In this document: positions 50,111 to 62,817 of the stretch, piece by piece
Layout: each line of letters opens with the position of its first letter
Numbering within the stretch: position 1 is the first letter of the stretch
Assembly (NCBI RefSeq): GCF_033568475.1
Contig: NC_133120.1
Coordinates: 94,506,151-94,570,150 of the forward strand
Direction of reading: 5' to 3'
Origin: Henckelia pumila
Taxonomy: Eukaryota > Streptophyta > Magnoliopsida > Lamiales > Gesneriaceae
Length of the DNA: 64,000 nt
The notes under the pieces: model-generated
The model's input: the letters and a program-made list of their open reading frames with translations, nothing else
Databases searched by the model: none
Told to the model about the DNA's origin: nothing
Position numbers and translations under genes: made by a program

Positions 50111-51401
50111 TGTAGTAGCCCGTAACCAAATCAGTAATTGAGGGATTAATCATAATTACTTGAATAGAGTTCGGAAGCTCCGAAGGTGGGTTCGGAAGTT
50201 CCGAACAGGATCGGAAGCTCCGATCATATTACGTCAGGCATGACGATTGGCTAGATCGGAAGCTCCGATCACCCCTATCCGGACTCAACAAGTGATATTT
50301 TGACACGTGGCAAATCAGGATCTTCGGAAGCTCCGATGGCAGGATCGGACGTTCCGATCGGGGTTCGGACGTTCCGATCAAGGATCGGAAGTTCCGATCG
50401 TTGTCTATAAATAGAAGGCCGAGGCTTCACTTTCATTTGCCAATTCCGAGTTTTCCTTTCCATTCTAGTCCTTTTGGAGCTGTTCTAGTCTTCTTAGGCT
50501 TGTCCCGGAGGTCGGCAAGACATTCGGGAGTCGTAGCGGAGTTGTGCCCAAGTTCTGGAGGCATCGACATCAAAGGGCTAACGACGGACGAAGGTATAGC
50601 TTTTGCTTCCTATAAATATTTAGGAGTATGCAATAGCTTAGTTAAGGCTTTTAGAGCACTTTAATGATAGTAGTATCATTTGGCAGTGTAGAGCAGACTA
50701 TAGGCGTGTACCTAGAGTTGGTAGAGCTTGCACTTATTTGAGGTACGGAAGTACTGTTCGAGATATCCTAACTGAGTATGCATGTATTATGTGACTGCAT
50801 GGTTTACATGTCATTGATTTATGCTGCATTCATTTGCATCTTGTTGTATCTCTTTTGAAATGTCTGTTAGTAGGGTTGTACCTTATCCTGTTAGTGGATG
50901 GACTTCCATCGATTTGGGTCCGGCGTATCCACGGTTATATCGGTATGGGAGCCACCTCATGAAGCAACGGCACAACGTGCTACATACCAGGGCTCGGTCT
51001 GTCTCTGTTATCTGATCCTTGACCTCGAGTTTATAGGGAGTTCACTTTGCATGCATGTATACTCATACTCTCGTACTGAGCGTTTTATACTCACGTCTCG
51101 TACTCTGTGTTTCTGGACACCCTATTCCATGGGGCAGGTTTGCGATTGGACGAGGAGGGTGGATCCAGGAGGGGCTAGTCAGTGGTTGACCGGCTGGAGC
51201 TTCGTCTAGGTTTTATTTCTGTTGTTTTGAGGTTAATACAGCTATTCGATTTGTTTGTATATTATTTGGATAAATTACAGATTCTTTTACTTGGGATTGT
51301 ATAATGTTTATGGTTTCCGCAGTTTATTCTGATAGCTGTTTTATTAAGTTAATTGCATGCCTAAGCTCTGTTAGTAGGTGATCCGGGTAAGGGTCACTAC
51401 A
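50111..51401 (+). repeat. Inner gypsy right LTR, 1291 bp
   Basis: Near-identical to 44226-45495 but with eight palindromes (50168-50401) rather than ten, and with the 61 bp missing from the left copy. G-box CACGTG at 50304-50309, TATAAATA at 50406-50413. Confidence 0.95.
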
Positions 51402-51406
51402 GCCCT

Positions 51407-52282
51407 AGTTGTGGGATAGTCGCCATCAGTGGGCTGACGACGGACGCAGGTATAGCTATGGTCTCCTTAAATTATTTAGGAGTATGCAATAACTTAGTTA
51501 CAGCTTTTAGCGCTTATTGAATGATGCATGGGTATTTGCATTGTAGACTTGATGATAAGTTTGGAACCTAGAGTGGGACTACTAGGACTGCCTTAGAAAG
51601 GTACGTAAGTACTGACTGAGATTTCCAGCGGATATGCATGCTTATATGTTGCATTTATATGTTTGCATGTTATTATTGTTATGCGGCATGTGCATACCAT
51701 CTTGTGCCTGTATATCTGTATATCTTTCGAGATGAGCCAGTTAGGGTTGCTCAGCCCTGTTAGGACGTTTGATATCGAGTACCCTTAGGTACTGATACCT
51801 CGAGGACTCCGCGGTCCGCGTCCGGGATTCGGGAATGAGTGGTCGCACACAGTGGTTAGCTACCCCGATGTGACGAGCTTATATCCCAGGCGCCAGTTTG
51901 AGCAGTTTGTATACAGTTATCCCAGATATGGATACCCAGTCATTTGCATGCATCATATTTATATGTTTATCCGTGCTTTCGTATTGAGCTTAGAGCTCAC
52001 GTCCAGTATTTTCTGTGTATCTGGATACCCTATTCGATGGGGCAGGTATAGGTGCAGGATTGAGCATCAGGAGCCTGGAGTAGCCAGTGACCTTGAAGAC
52101 AGCAGGATTAGCTGTAGGTTTTATTTAAAGTAATTCGATTGGGTTGTATAAATCGAGTTTGATTAGCCGGTTGTATTCTGCCGGTCTACTTGTATTTAGT
52201 CTTCCACAGCAATTTGATTTAATGCATGCTTAATTATGCTCTTAACTCTGATTAGGTAGTGGATCCGGATAGGGTCGCTACA
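51407..52282 (+). repeat. Outer gypsy left LTR, second part (R/U5)
   Basis: Continues the LTR begun at 43612, in parallel with 56760-57631 of the right LTR. Ends GGGTCGCTACA immediately before the primer site. Shares TTTAGGAGTATGCAATA and neighbouring sequence with the inner family's LTR. Confidence 0.9.
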
Positions 52283-55200
52283 TTTATGGTATCAGAGCAC
52301 TGCATGCAAGGGACTTAGGAAATTGATAATAAGACTTCTTGATTATCCTTGTAGGATTGATTGAGGCCTAGCGAAAGAAGATTTGATTCTTCATTGCCGA
52401 GGTTTGCGGCATAAGTCTTTAATATAAGGAATGCAGCAGTGATGAGAACACCAGTAGTAGCATATCGATAGATCGATTGACTGCTGTGGACGGTTCATCA
52501 TTCGATGCATTGGGATGTTGATCGAAGAACATATGGATTCCAGCCAGGGAAGACTGGAAGAGAAGATCGGTTATATCACGTCAGATACCTCTGAGGGATT
52601 TTTGGAACGAATGGTGTTTAGTAATCCATGTGGTTCCAATCCTTGAAAGATTATCCACTCGTAGTTGGAGAGATTGTCAGATAGACCTTCACCAGAGAAT
52701 GTCTCGAGTGCCTAAAGCATGACAGGTTTCGAGAGTGAGGTCTTTAACCTCGTGCAGAACATGGTTTTGCCGGTATGCTTGTATCGATGCTTTTGGTAGG
52801 TATGTTCAAAAGCATGATTTAGATACAAGAAGAACGCTGATGGTAGATCGTGAGCAGAAGAAGTCGACTGACATGAACTGAAGCAGAGCATAGCTGGTTA
52901 GCTATCACGTGATATTTCTCTGGAGTTCTTCGCTGGAGGACATGTAGAGAGACTTGGACGGAAGTATGCTTGTATCGATGCGTGTGTCGATTGGAAGCTT
53001 CATGCTCAAGGAGTGAAGACAAGTTCGACGATTTTAAATACTGTATTGATGTATTTGTAAACAGTATTTCAGTTGTAATGAATCATCGGAATTTGGTTGT
53101 AATCGGTTCAAGTTATTGGATGTACATTTTGTTGTATTTTGAATACTGTATGTATTACATGGGATTGTAATAAAGGAAATTGTACATAACTTGAAGTAAT
53201 GATACATGTTTTACTTATTCAAAGATTCGTGTTTGATTACAAGTAATTTTACTAAGTTTGGCTTGGAATTAGTTGACTGATCAACTAGGATAGCTCATGG
53301 ATTTTGAGTAAGTCAACGGTAACGGATTGACATGGGGTTAGTCTAGGTGTCTTCCTAGGGCTGACCTAATTAGTCGTTTGACTAAGTTAGTGCCATTGAT
53401 GAGGTAATTCATCTGGGAGCATGGAAATATCGATCTTATTTGGAATTTTGAGTTTTTGTTCTAAGTTGTTTCCTTAGGACGGTAGTCTGATTGACCTGAA
53501 TAGGTTGAGACTTCGTGATGATGGGATTTCATCGGGATACCAAGTTGGGTATATGCCGAGAGTTGTGGACTAGGACCATGACTAGACATGATGGAGCGCG
53601 ACCCTATGCCAGTGTTACTCTGGGAGTCTTTCGTACCTCGGAGAATTCCTGGAAGCCTTCGTGCTTCAGGATTTGGCGGTGGGAAGGCTACTTAGTCTAG
53701 AGTTTTGGTAACAGTCACGACGGGGTATGACATTGGATTGGATGCCTGGTTAGGTGTCGGCGGTTTAGATATCGTCTGACTGTCGTCAGAGATATTGGTT
53801 TGCAGTTTTGTCACAAGGACCAGTCTTGGAGGGATTTTCCTTGACGAGTGCGTACTCTGAGCAGACAATTTTAGTCTATTGAATACTGCTAGACTAGTGG
53901 ATCTAGTCGGTGTTTGGATGCTCTTGTGATAGGGGCTATCCAGGAGATGGTTTGTGAACTTCCTGAAACATTTGACTCGGGGATGAGTATTTTTCAGTAA
54001 TGATAGTTTTCCTTCAGTGATAGATTATATCCAATGCTAAGGATTGTACATGACTATTTGAGGCGTGAGGATAGCGTGATTTATGCCAGTGTACACTTGG
54101 TAGTGATTTCAGGTAGGACACCGCGACAAGTAACCTCAGTCTCGATTTGTTGCAGTCTTAGCAAGAGATATAGTTATCAGGAGCATGTTCAACGATAGTT
54201 GAAATCTTTTCAGACTTGTATTGCGGCTTGGATTGAACAAGTCCTTATGATCATCTTGGATGAAGATAGACAGTGATAGTATGTCTAGACTGGTGCATGT
54301 TTAGCGCTAGTGACTACTTGTAACTGTTGTCTGACTCTGTCAAAAATGAGCGATTGAATCAACTGTGATTATTTTGATTCCAAGTATTTGGGATATGCGA
54401 ACGTGTGGCAGTGAGATTATTGATATTGATCGAGTCATGAGAGTTTCATTGATCAGATTATTCCAATCGGTACAGATGAGATATAGTGAATCAAGAAGTA
54501 CTGGGAATGGTACTTTAAGTATGGTATGCTTTGATATAACGATTCAAGTGGTCATTAGTTGGCTCTTGTGATCGTAGTTGTTGGTAACGTTGCTTTGGCT
54601 ACCTATGACGGATTTTGATCTGAGCATTGCTTGGTGTTAGCAATGAATTATTCAGTTTGCGGAAATATGATTCAGTGATTGTCCCAGGTTTGTCAGTGGA
54701 CGAATTTTGAAGACTGTTGGTCAGAGTGTTTTGCTTGGGATGCTTCCAGCAGATTTCTCGAGATTTGTGCTTGAGAGGCGATTCGACAAGTGCTTATGGA
54801 GTTCAATGAACATTAGCAAGTTTGAATTAGTTGTTTCATGGGATGAGACAACAACTGAGACTTGTGTTTCTGAGTCTGGCAGGATTGTTGTCACTGATAT
54901 CCCAGTGCGTTCTGATATGCTGTGTCATTGAGAGGTTGAGATAGCGGGATTGCCGCTAGTATTGATAGATTTTGTGCGGGATCTAGTTGAATCCGTTTGG
55001 TTATCCCCGCTAGGGAGCCAAGGATTTGGTTATCTGGAACAGGATTAACCGGAATCGTTTTCGTCGATACTATCTCTAGTTCCGAGATAGAAGTAAGCAT
55101 TCGACATAGGCTACTAATGCTGAGGATGGTGTTGGTCCATCTGGGAGTTTCAGCAGGATGATAGTGAATTTTGAGGCGATGACCTCGAAGGATGCATTTA

Positions 55201-56175
55201 GACAAGAAATTGTGTATAAGGATTTTGTCACAATTGGGGTTACAAATCTCTGTTTGCTAGTTGTTGTTCTTTGGGAACATTCGTTGGCCAATGGCAGGGT
55301 GAGTACTGAAAGAACGTACTTTGTTGACAGGAATTGTCAGGATTTTGTTGTTATCCATGGAAGGATGACTAATACGATTAAGTAGATGCTATCTACGATA
55401 GCGAGGTTCGGATCAAGGTTTGTTGCAATCAGTCTGGGGATTTCAGATGGCTAGAGTCGTGTGCAGTGATGCGATTGCTTTGCGAATTGGTGGCCGGTGG
55501 TTGCCATTTCTATTCGCATAAGGTACTGTTTCGGGAAGAAATATTTTATCCTTCGTGATAAAAAGTAACCCACATGAGTTCTTGAAAAAGGGATATCTAG
55601 GATTTGACCGAGAGACGAATCTAGATTGATTTGTTTAGAGCTTTGCGATAACGTCAAGGGATGCGATGTTATCGTTACACTAGTGAGATACAATGAGTTG
55701 TATCTTATTTTCTCAATGGGCAGCGATGGAGTTCGTGCATGTCTAGAGAATAACTGATGGCTAGATACGATCTTAGCAGGAGTGTCATCGCTAAGATTTG
55801 TAAGCACTGTGGCTGATACAGTCGACAATTTGGACCGAAGGTGCCGTGTTGTTGCAGTTATCGATGGATAACTGACGATAGTCAGCAGTGTTACTCGATT
55901 CTCGCAGGATTGCTGATAAGAAGGCGGTGATTTCTAGAGTGATTGTTAAAAGCGTACGAGTTTGAAATCAATGCGAATTATAAATCGAGTTTATGTTCTG
56001 ATGTGGTTCAGTGAATGAACAGACCTTGCAGGTTTAGCGAGGTTTGGTATTGTCGAAAGTTATTTAACCAGATGTTTTGAACCGGAACTACTAATGAATT
56101 GGATGAATGGTTTATACTATAGTCCCGAGGTTTACCTTAGATTTCGAGGACGAAATCCTTTTAAGGTGGTGGGAA
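52283..56175 (+). other. Internal region of the outer gypsy, no recognisable protein
   Basis: About 3.9 kb in which the longest frame is under 130 codons on either strand and none shows gag, protease, reverse transcriptase or integrase motifs. The last bases before the right LTR (AGGACGAAATCC ... AAGGTGGTGGGAA) look like a gypsy 3' internal end with a degenerate purine tract. This fits a large non-autonomous derivative (LARD-like) mobilised by a related coding element. Unrecognised decayed coding cannot be excluded by eye. Confidence 0.65.
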
Positions 56176-57631
56176 TGTAGTGGCCCATATCCAGAATTAA
56201 CGATAATGAGTAATTATCGTGTGATCATGTTATATTTAGTAAAAACGTGATTAAGGAGACTTCTAAATGGATTAACGGAGCCTGGAAATAGACCCAAAAT
56301 GATCAGAAATGGTCCGGTGGGTCAGACAGATCGGAAGCTCCGAAGTTAGGATCGGATGCTCCGAAGGTGATCGGAAGCTCCGATGAACGATCGGAAGCTT
56401 CGATCACCCCTATCCAAAGTCAACCAGTGAGATTTTGACATGTGGCAGATAAGGATGTTCGGAATCTCCGATGGCAGGATCGGACGTTCCGATCAAGGAT
56501 CGGAAGTTCCGATCAAGGATCAGAGGTTCCGATCTATGCCTATAAATATAAGGTCCGAGGCATTCATTTCTTGACAATTCCGAATTCTCTCCTTCGCCCT
56601 CGTGGTCCTATTTTAAGGCTTTGGGTACTCTTATTCTAGAGTTGGAGTAGAATAATTGTTTTAGTATAGTCAGACAGTGTCTGACATAGTAACGGAGCAG
56701 TGCTCGTGTTGTAGAGCCGTGTTCGAGGCTGTGGATTCGCAGCAGGGGAGTGCCCTAGTTGCGGGATAGTCGCCATCAGTGGGCTGACGATGGACGCAGG
56801 TATAGCTATGGTCTCCTTAAATTATTTAGGAGTATGCAATAGCTTAGTTAAGTCTTTTAGCGCTTATTGAATGATGCATGGGTATTTGCATTGTAGACTT
56901 GATGATAGACTTGGAACCTAGAGTGGGACTACTAGGACTGCCTTAGAAAGGTACGTAAGTACTGACTGAGATTGCCAGCGGATATGCATGCTTATATGTT
57001 GCATTTATGTGTTTGCATGTTATTATTGTTATGCGGCATGTGCATACCATCTTGTGCCTGTACATCTGTATATCTTTCGAGATGAGCCAGTTAGGGTTGC
57101 TCAGCCCTGTTAGGACGTTTGATATCGAGTACCCTTAGGTACTGATACCTCGAGGACTCCGCGGTCCGCGTCCGGGATTCGGGAATGAGTGGTCGCACAC
57201 AGTGGTTAGCTACCCCGATGTGACGAGCTTATATCCCAGGCGCCAGTTTGAGAAGTTTGTATACAGTTATCCCAGATATGGATACTCGGTCATTTGCATG
57301 CATTATATTTGTATGTTTATCCGTGCTTTCGTATTGAGCTTAGAGCTCACGTCCAGTATTTTCTGTGTATCTGGATACCCTATTCGATGGGGCAGGTATA
57401 GTGCAGGATTGAGCACCAGGAGCCTGGAGTAGCCAGTGACCTTGAAGACAGCAGGATTAGCTGTAGGTTTTATTTAAAGTAATTCGATTGGGTTGTATAA
57501 ATCGAGTTTGATTAGCCGGTTGTATTCTGCCGGTCTACTTGTATTTAGTCTTCCGCAGCAATTTGATTTAATGCATGGTTAATTATGATCTTAACTCTGA
57601 TTAGGTAGTGGATCCGGGTAGGGTCGCTACA
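56176..57631 (+). repeat. Outer gypsy right LTR, 1456 bp
   Basis: Starts TGTAGTGGCCCATATCC, ends GGGTCGCTACA, followed by the GAGGT duplication. Contains eight palindromes (about 56330-56533), a TATA box at 56541, but lacks the TTACGTCA/TGACGT pair seen in the left LTR because of a small deletion near 56400. Confidence 0.93.
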
Positions 57632-58250
57632 GAGGTGTTCAACTCTGACTGAGTTGAAATGATCACCCCAATCCACAGAGACAAAGACTCTGTCAAGACG
57701 CTTCCAAATGGACTTATTCGTCCAGGTGAACGAAGAGCCCTCAAAACCAGCGTCGACCAGTGCAGACTCCAAAACAAAATGATTAAACTCGTCCATGGGG
57801 AACTGCCTCCCACCAGAAGAGCCAAGACACTCGGAGGCATCCCTCACGACATTAAAATCCCCACCAACAAGCCAAGGACCACCATCAGGCTTGACTTGCA
57901 GCAAAGAAGCCCACAAGTCCCGCCGTAAAATGTAGTCACACTTGGCATAAACGAAAGAGCAAAAAACATGGGTCGGCAAAAAGGGAGCCGACACGCGAAG
58001 ATGGAGGAACTGAGTGTGATCAAAGACACACTCCGCCATCACATCGTCCGCCAAAAAAAACCCAAATATGACCAGAGACATTCGAAAGAACTCTCTGGAA
58101 ACCAAGACGACGGGTCATGAAGCGCTGATCAAGAGAAATCATCGGCTCCAGGATAGCCAAGATTTTGACACGCTTCTCTTACATCAAGGCATGAAGCCTC
58201 TCCTGGGACTCAGAGCTCCTGAGTCCCCTGATGTTCCATATTAAGCACTG
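57632..58250 (-). pseudogene. LINE ORF2 5' part: AP-type endonuclease, broken
   Basis: Minus-strand reading: WNIRGLRSSESQERLHAL, a TAA, then EKRVKILAILEPM and, in another frame, the endonuclease body with LVGGDFNVVRD, FTWTNKSIWKRLDRVFVS and the end at VEHL, where the gypsy element entered. The matching SDHCP motif is on the other side of the insertion at 43.59 kb. A stop and a frame change near 58080-58180 predate or accompany decay. Confidence 0.8.
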
Positions 58251-58303
58251 CATTTGGAATGGGCGGAATAAGGCCCCGTCTTATTCCTAGACTACTGAAG
58301 AGT

Positions 58304-60828
58304 CTACTGTCGCTTCGTGTCAGAACGAAGCGTTCTCTTGGAGGGTGAGACAGAGAAATCAAAATCCTCATCATATCTCCCAAAGTCTCTCCCATCACAC
58401 GATTCAATCCCACAGAAGGAACTTGAATCGTCCTCGCTGACAAACTCAGTAATCGGGTCGAGGTCCTGACAAAGAGGCCCCTGCTGAGAGACGAGCCCCT
58501 CAAAGGAAGGGGCGGAGGACTCCCCAGGAGTCCCAGGAAGCGAGGGGACGGAGTGGCTACTGTGATTCAGAGAGCAATGAACAGGAGCCTCAAAGGCATG
58601 CAAAAGGACGTCCTGCGGAAAACCAAGCTCCATCTCACCAACCACTGAAGAGGCACCAATCTCTTCCTCAACCTGGCAAGCCCAATAAAGGGCCAAGCAG
58701 GGGTCAGGTCCCTCTTGGGGAGCGACAACAGACTGCGGGTCAGGAGCACCAGCACCTCCTCCCATCGCAGTATCACTGCACCCATAAGCAATGTCCTTAA
58801 CAACATCTCCATCCACATGGAGATCTGGACTCTGCTCAGTAGACTCGAAAGGAGCCTCAGTCCTCAACTCAGAACGACAAAGATCAAGCTCCTCAGGTAA
58901 AGACTCAAGAACTTGGAAGGCATTCTGATTACGCGGGACACCCTGAGGAGGTGGCCGCCGCTGTTGGTTACGCCTTCTCTTTTTTGCGGTCCAATTGCCC
59001 GCACCAGGGGCAAAAGGAGCAGGGCCTCCTGGGGCCACTGAGGGACCCGCCTCCTGAGGTTGCGGAGGAGGGTTCCCGATCACAACATTTTCCTTCCCAT
59101 CAGAAGGCTTTGGACGAGGAGGTCTTGGGTTCTTCCCGTGGGAATAGCACACAGAGGTAGCATGACCCAACATCTTGCAATCAGAAACACGGGCAAAGGC
59201 CCATCTCGATCTCTCAGCCGTATGCTCATTCAATTTGATTGGATTTCCGAGAATTCTGGCGATAGCATACAGGCTCTTCTTGTTATACAAGTGCAAGGGA
59301 AGCTCAGGGAATCTGACCCAGACTGGGGCAATGGGCGACTCCGCCTCAAATTTGAATTCAGGGGTCCACTTGAAAAAGCGGATCCCGACTGCTCCCACAA
59401 AAATCCCTCCATTCGTCCAAAGACGAGCAAAGTCCTCTTCACAAGAAAGAATGCTGACCAAATAACCCCGAGGGAGGAATTTCAGATTAAACGAAGTCTT
59501 AAAACCCATTTGAGAAAAAACAGTTGAAATCAGGATATTGGGAGCAGTGGACCGATTCCCCGTAATTTTGCCCACCAAGCAAACTTAAAAGGCTCAATCA
59601 GGGAGGAAATTACCTCATCCGGGAATCGAATACCCGGTTTTCCATCCATAAAAGTTGGCTCCGAAAGATCCTCCATCGAATTGATCACATCAGCAAAGCT
59701 CTTCCTCGAAGCTCGAGGAGATGGAGGGGCTAAAGCATCCCGAAACGAAACAGGGGCTGAATCAGCAATTTTGGAGCTAGAGTTGACTGACTGGTCAACA
59801 ATTTTGACTTGAAAGTCATCGATTTTGACTTGAGGGTCCAAGTCAACCATTTGAAGGTCTACATCCCCAATTTTGACTTCAGAGTCAACAATTTTGACCG
59901 AGTTGACCACATGGTCAACAATTTTGACTGTGTTGACCGAGGAGTCAACATTTTTGATCGGGTTAACAAAGTCAACCATTTGACCATGACCAAGTCCAAT
60001 TTTGACCGCGGAGTCAATGATTTTGACTGGGTTGACCACGCATTGACTGGATGAGTTGACACAGTGAGTGCGACCGTGTGACTCGCCCGAGTTGACTGGA
60101 GATTCATCGGTAGGAGTACCACCGAGGGCCGGCGAGGTGGTGTAGAACACAAATTTGGGGTCCATGTGTGCAGACTCGGGCGTAGGAGCGGCGAAAAAAG
60201 CTTGACTCGGGGCAGAACTCGGCGGAGGGGTTTGAAAAAGGGGGTTTTCAATCGGGGCCAAAGAACCCGGAATTGAGGGATGAGAAACAACGGTAGGGGC
60301 TAGGGGATGCTGAGGGAGAAAGGAATTAGGAAAAGAATGAGCCATGGCCGAGTAATTTGGAAAGCAAATCGCCGGAGAAAGGGTTTGAATGCCATGGTTC
60401 TCAGATCTGAAAAATAGCTCCGAAGGTGACAAAATATGGAACGGGGGGTGAGGCATCTGGAACAAAATCGAATGAGGATTCCAGATCGGGCCATGGTTTG
60501 AGCTATAACAACCTGAGCTCGCCGGAATCACAGGAACAAAGGGCTGGCTCGGAGTGAACAGTACCTGCGAGTCAATCGAGCTCGAGCCCGATGAAGCCAG
60601 GCCATGAGAGGCTGCGGGGAGGGTCTTAAACGAAGCAGGAGGAAGAGGCGAGTTTGATGCAGGTTCTGGAACGCCGGAAAAAGTCACGGCCGGGAAGATG
60701 ATCGGAGATGACGAAACGGGCGAGAATTCAATCGGAGATTTGACCGGCCAAACGATGTCCGATTGGCCTGAAATTTGAACCGTAGCATCGTCTCGGCAAG
60801 GCGTCTGGTGGTGGGTTGGGCCGGCCAA
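58304..60828 (-). pseudogene. LINE ORF1 (DUF4283-type nucleic-acid-binding protein), frameshifted
   Basis: Two overlapping minus-strand frames form one protein. The first (60828 to 59530, 432 codons) has a Pro/Ser-rich N-terminus, a stretch of VKIVD-type repeats (coded by about 59785-60060), then FRDALAPPSPRASRKSFADV and GKPGIRFPDEVISSLIEPFK. After a one-base frame change near 59575 the second (to 58304) continues the DUF4283 fold (LVSILSCEEDFARLWTNGG, FKWTPEFKFEAESPIAPVW, LYAIARILGNPIKL). The CCHC knuckle is incomplete: CKMLGHATSVC lacks its first cysteine, suggesting a small deletion. The tail is acidic and poorly conserved. Confidence 0.8.
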
Positions 60829-60979
60829 GAACCGGTGGCAACATGGCGGCGACGGCAGCTGCTATTTAAGGAAAGTTTGGGGCAATTTAGGGAGAGAAAA
60901 AGGCTAGAGAGAACATTTTTACCCAAATAAATTTCCCAAACAAGTGATGAGGATGAGGTTTCTTCCATTGTCATTTCAA

Positions 60980-61530
60980 TTTAGGGTTTTCAATTTAGGG
61001 TTTAGGGTTTAGGGTAGCATTATTTGGGGTCACGGAGTCTTATTGCGGGTCTGTTGAAACCCGAAAATTGCAAGCGCGCATCCCCAAAAAGACACGCTAA
61101 TGGATCTGGATACGAATCTTTATTGCTATTTTACTTTCACGGTATTCGATGTTATATAGTAAAGTAAAGTACAATCATTAACAGTCGACAGCCAAATAAT
61201 GATCAGTCGATTATTACATAGACGCCGACTGGTTAATAACATATACATAATACTGTAATCTTAATCATAATCGTAAGTATAAACGTATTCATATTCATAA
61301 CCCAATTGGTTTAGTAGAATAACCAAATTAATTTTGATATGATGGTTTTCCATAAAAATTAAAATAAAAAAAAAAAAGCATATATACTTTCTCTCAAGCA
61401 GGACAAATAAATATATGGCTAAGAAAAGGAAATTTTAAAGTGTTTAGAAACGTATTCATAATTATAACTCATTTGGTTTAGTATAATAACCAAATTAAAT
61501 TTGATATGATGGTTTGTCACAAAGTTTAAA

Positions 61531-61582
<52 letters not shown>

Positions 61583-62752
61583 TTTCTCCCAAGTGTTTGG
61601 GAAAAATTCTGCATATCTCTGATTATTGAATTGTATTGTAATCTTATATTAAATTGCATATGGTATTTTATTCTTGAGGACGATGCTTGTTAGATATAAG
61701 AGGTCAGGGGACTATGTTAAGCAGATACAAATGTTGGGGAAATAGGAGTCAAAACAGAGCCTTTCCAACAATTGACATGGGTCGACGGGAAAATATAATC
61801 GGTCGATCAAACATTATAATCGGTCGGACAGCGGTTGAAACGGTAGCGTGGACATCCTTGGTGTTTAATATGGGTCAATCGTGTTGTATCACAGTAAGTA
61901 GAATAGGTTCTGGTCGCCCATGGTAAATCCAGTCTTAATCCCATGGTGAGAACGATAGTTTCTTCTCTACCAAATGTGACACTAATCTTATCTTACATTA
62001 TGATAGAGAGGTAATCATGTTTATAAATTCGAACAATCACAATCATAACCTTTGATATAATATGATACAATCTCCATGGTACAAATTTCATAATAATGGA
62101 ATTTAGGGTTTAGGGTTTTCAATTTAGGGTTTAGGGTTTAGGGTTTAGCATTATTTAGGGTCACAGAGTCTTATTGCGGGTCTGTTGAAACCCGAAAATT
62201 TCAAGCGCGCATCTCCAAAAAAACACGCTAATGGATCTGGATACGAATCTTTATTGCTATTTTACTTTCACGGTATTCGAGGTTATATAGTAAAGTAAAG
62301 TATAATCATTCACAGGATAGACTCGGGTGTAAACACCCCCCCCCCCCCTCGGTGGTCACGTGGTCTTCTCAGAATATCATTCGATCACATCAAATATCAA
62401 GTTTTTAACAGTCGACAGCCAAATAATGATCAGTCGACTGCCTATTACATAGACACGACTGGTTAATAACATATGCATAATACTGTAATCTTAATCATAA
62501 TCGTAAGCATAAACGTATTCATAATCATAACCCAATTGGTTTAGTAGAATAACCAAATTAATTTTGATATGATGGTTTTCCATAAAAATTTAAAAAAAAA
62601 CATATATACTTTCTCTCAAGCAGGACAAATAAATATATGGCTAAGAAAAGGAAATTTTAAAGTGTTTAGAAACGTATTCATAATTATAACTCATTTGGTT
62701 TAGTATAATAACCAAATTAAATTTGATATGATGGTTTGTCACAAAGTTTAAA

Positions 62753-62817
<65 letters not shown>

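Larger units (their letters stand above)
44226..51401 (+). mobile_element. Inner gypsy, Tekay/Del-like chromovirus, 7176 bp, nearly intact
   Basis: Inserted in the outer element's left LTR with a perfect 5-bp duplication GCCCT (44221-44225 and 51402-51406). LTRs 44226-45495 and 50111-51401 begin TGTAGTAGCCCGTAACC and end GGGTCACTACA. A primer site lies at 45500-45511 and a purine tract TGGGGGAGAA at 50101-50110. It has one long gag-pol frame. LTR termini, primer site and parts of U3/R are shared with the outer element, so both belong to one lineage. Confidence 0.95.
43612..57631 (+). mobile_element. Outer gypsy-type LTR element without recognisable coding (LARD-like)
   Basis: Inserted in the LINE endonuclease with a perfect 5-bp duplication GAGGT (43607-43611 and 57632-57636). 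LTRs begin TGTAGTGGCCCATATCC and end GGGTCGCTACA. The left LTR is split by the inner element: 43612-44225 plus 51407-52282 (1490 bp in total). The right LTR is 56176-57631 (1456 bp). A primer site TGGTATCAGAGC follows the left LTR (52287-52298). Its own length without the inner element is about 6.8 kb. Confidence 0.9.
39281..60979 (-). mobile_element. L1-type LINE with RNase H, interrupted by nested gypsy elements
   Basis: Transcribed on the minus strand: 5' end near 60979, 3' poly-A tail seen as poly-T at 39281-39292. It is flanked by a ~21-bp direct repeat (39260-39280 and 60980-61000, core GGGTTTTCAATTTAGGG). Without the gypsy insertion it is about 7.7 kb. Order: ORF1 (DUF4283-type), endonuclease, reverse transcriptase, zinc-binding region, RNase H. 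The 3' UTR (39293-40129) contains a long G-run near 39318-39334. Confidence 0.9.

Noticed and set aside
58715..59527. Plus-strand frames opposite LINE ORF1 and endonuclease
   Set aside because: Antisense shadows; no recognisable protein features.
62336..62349. Poly-C/poly-G runs (also 39318-39334 and 63565-63576) as G-quadruplex control elements
   Set aside because: Homopolymer runs in repeats; no gene context, and their length may be an assembly artefact.
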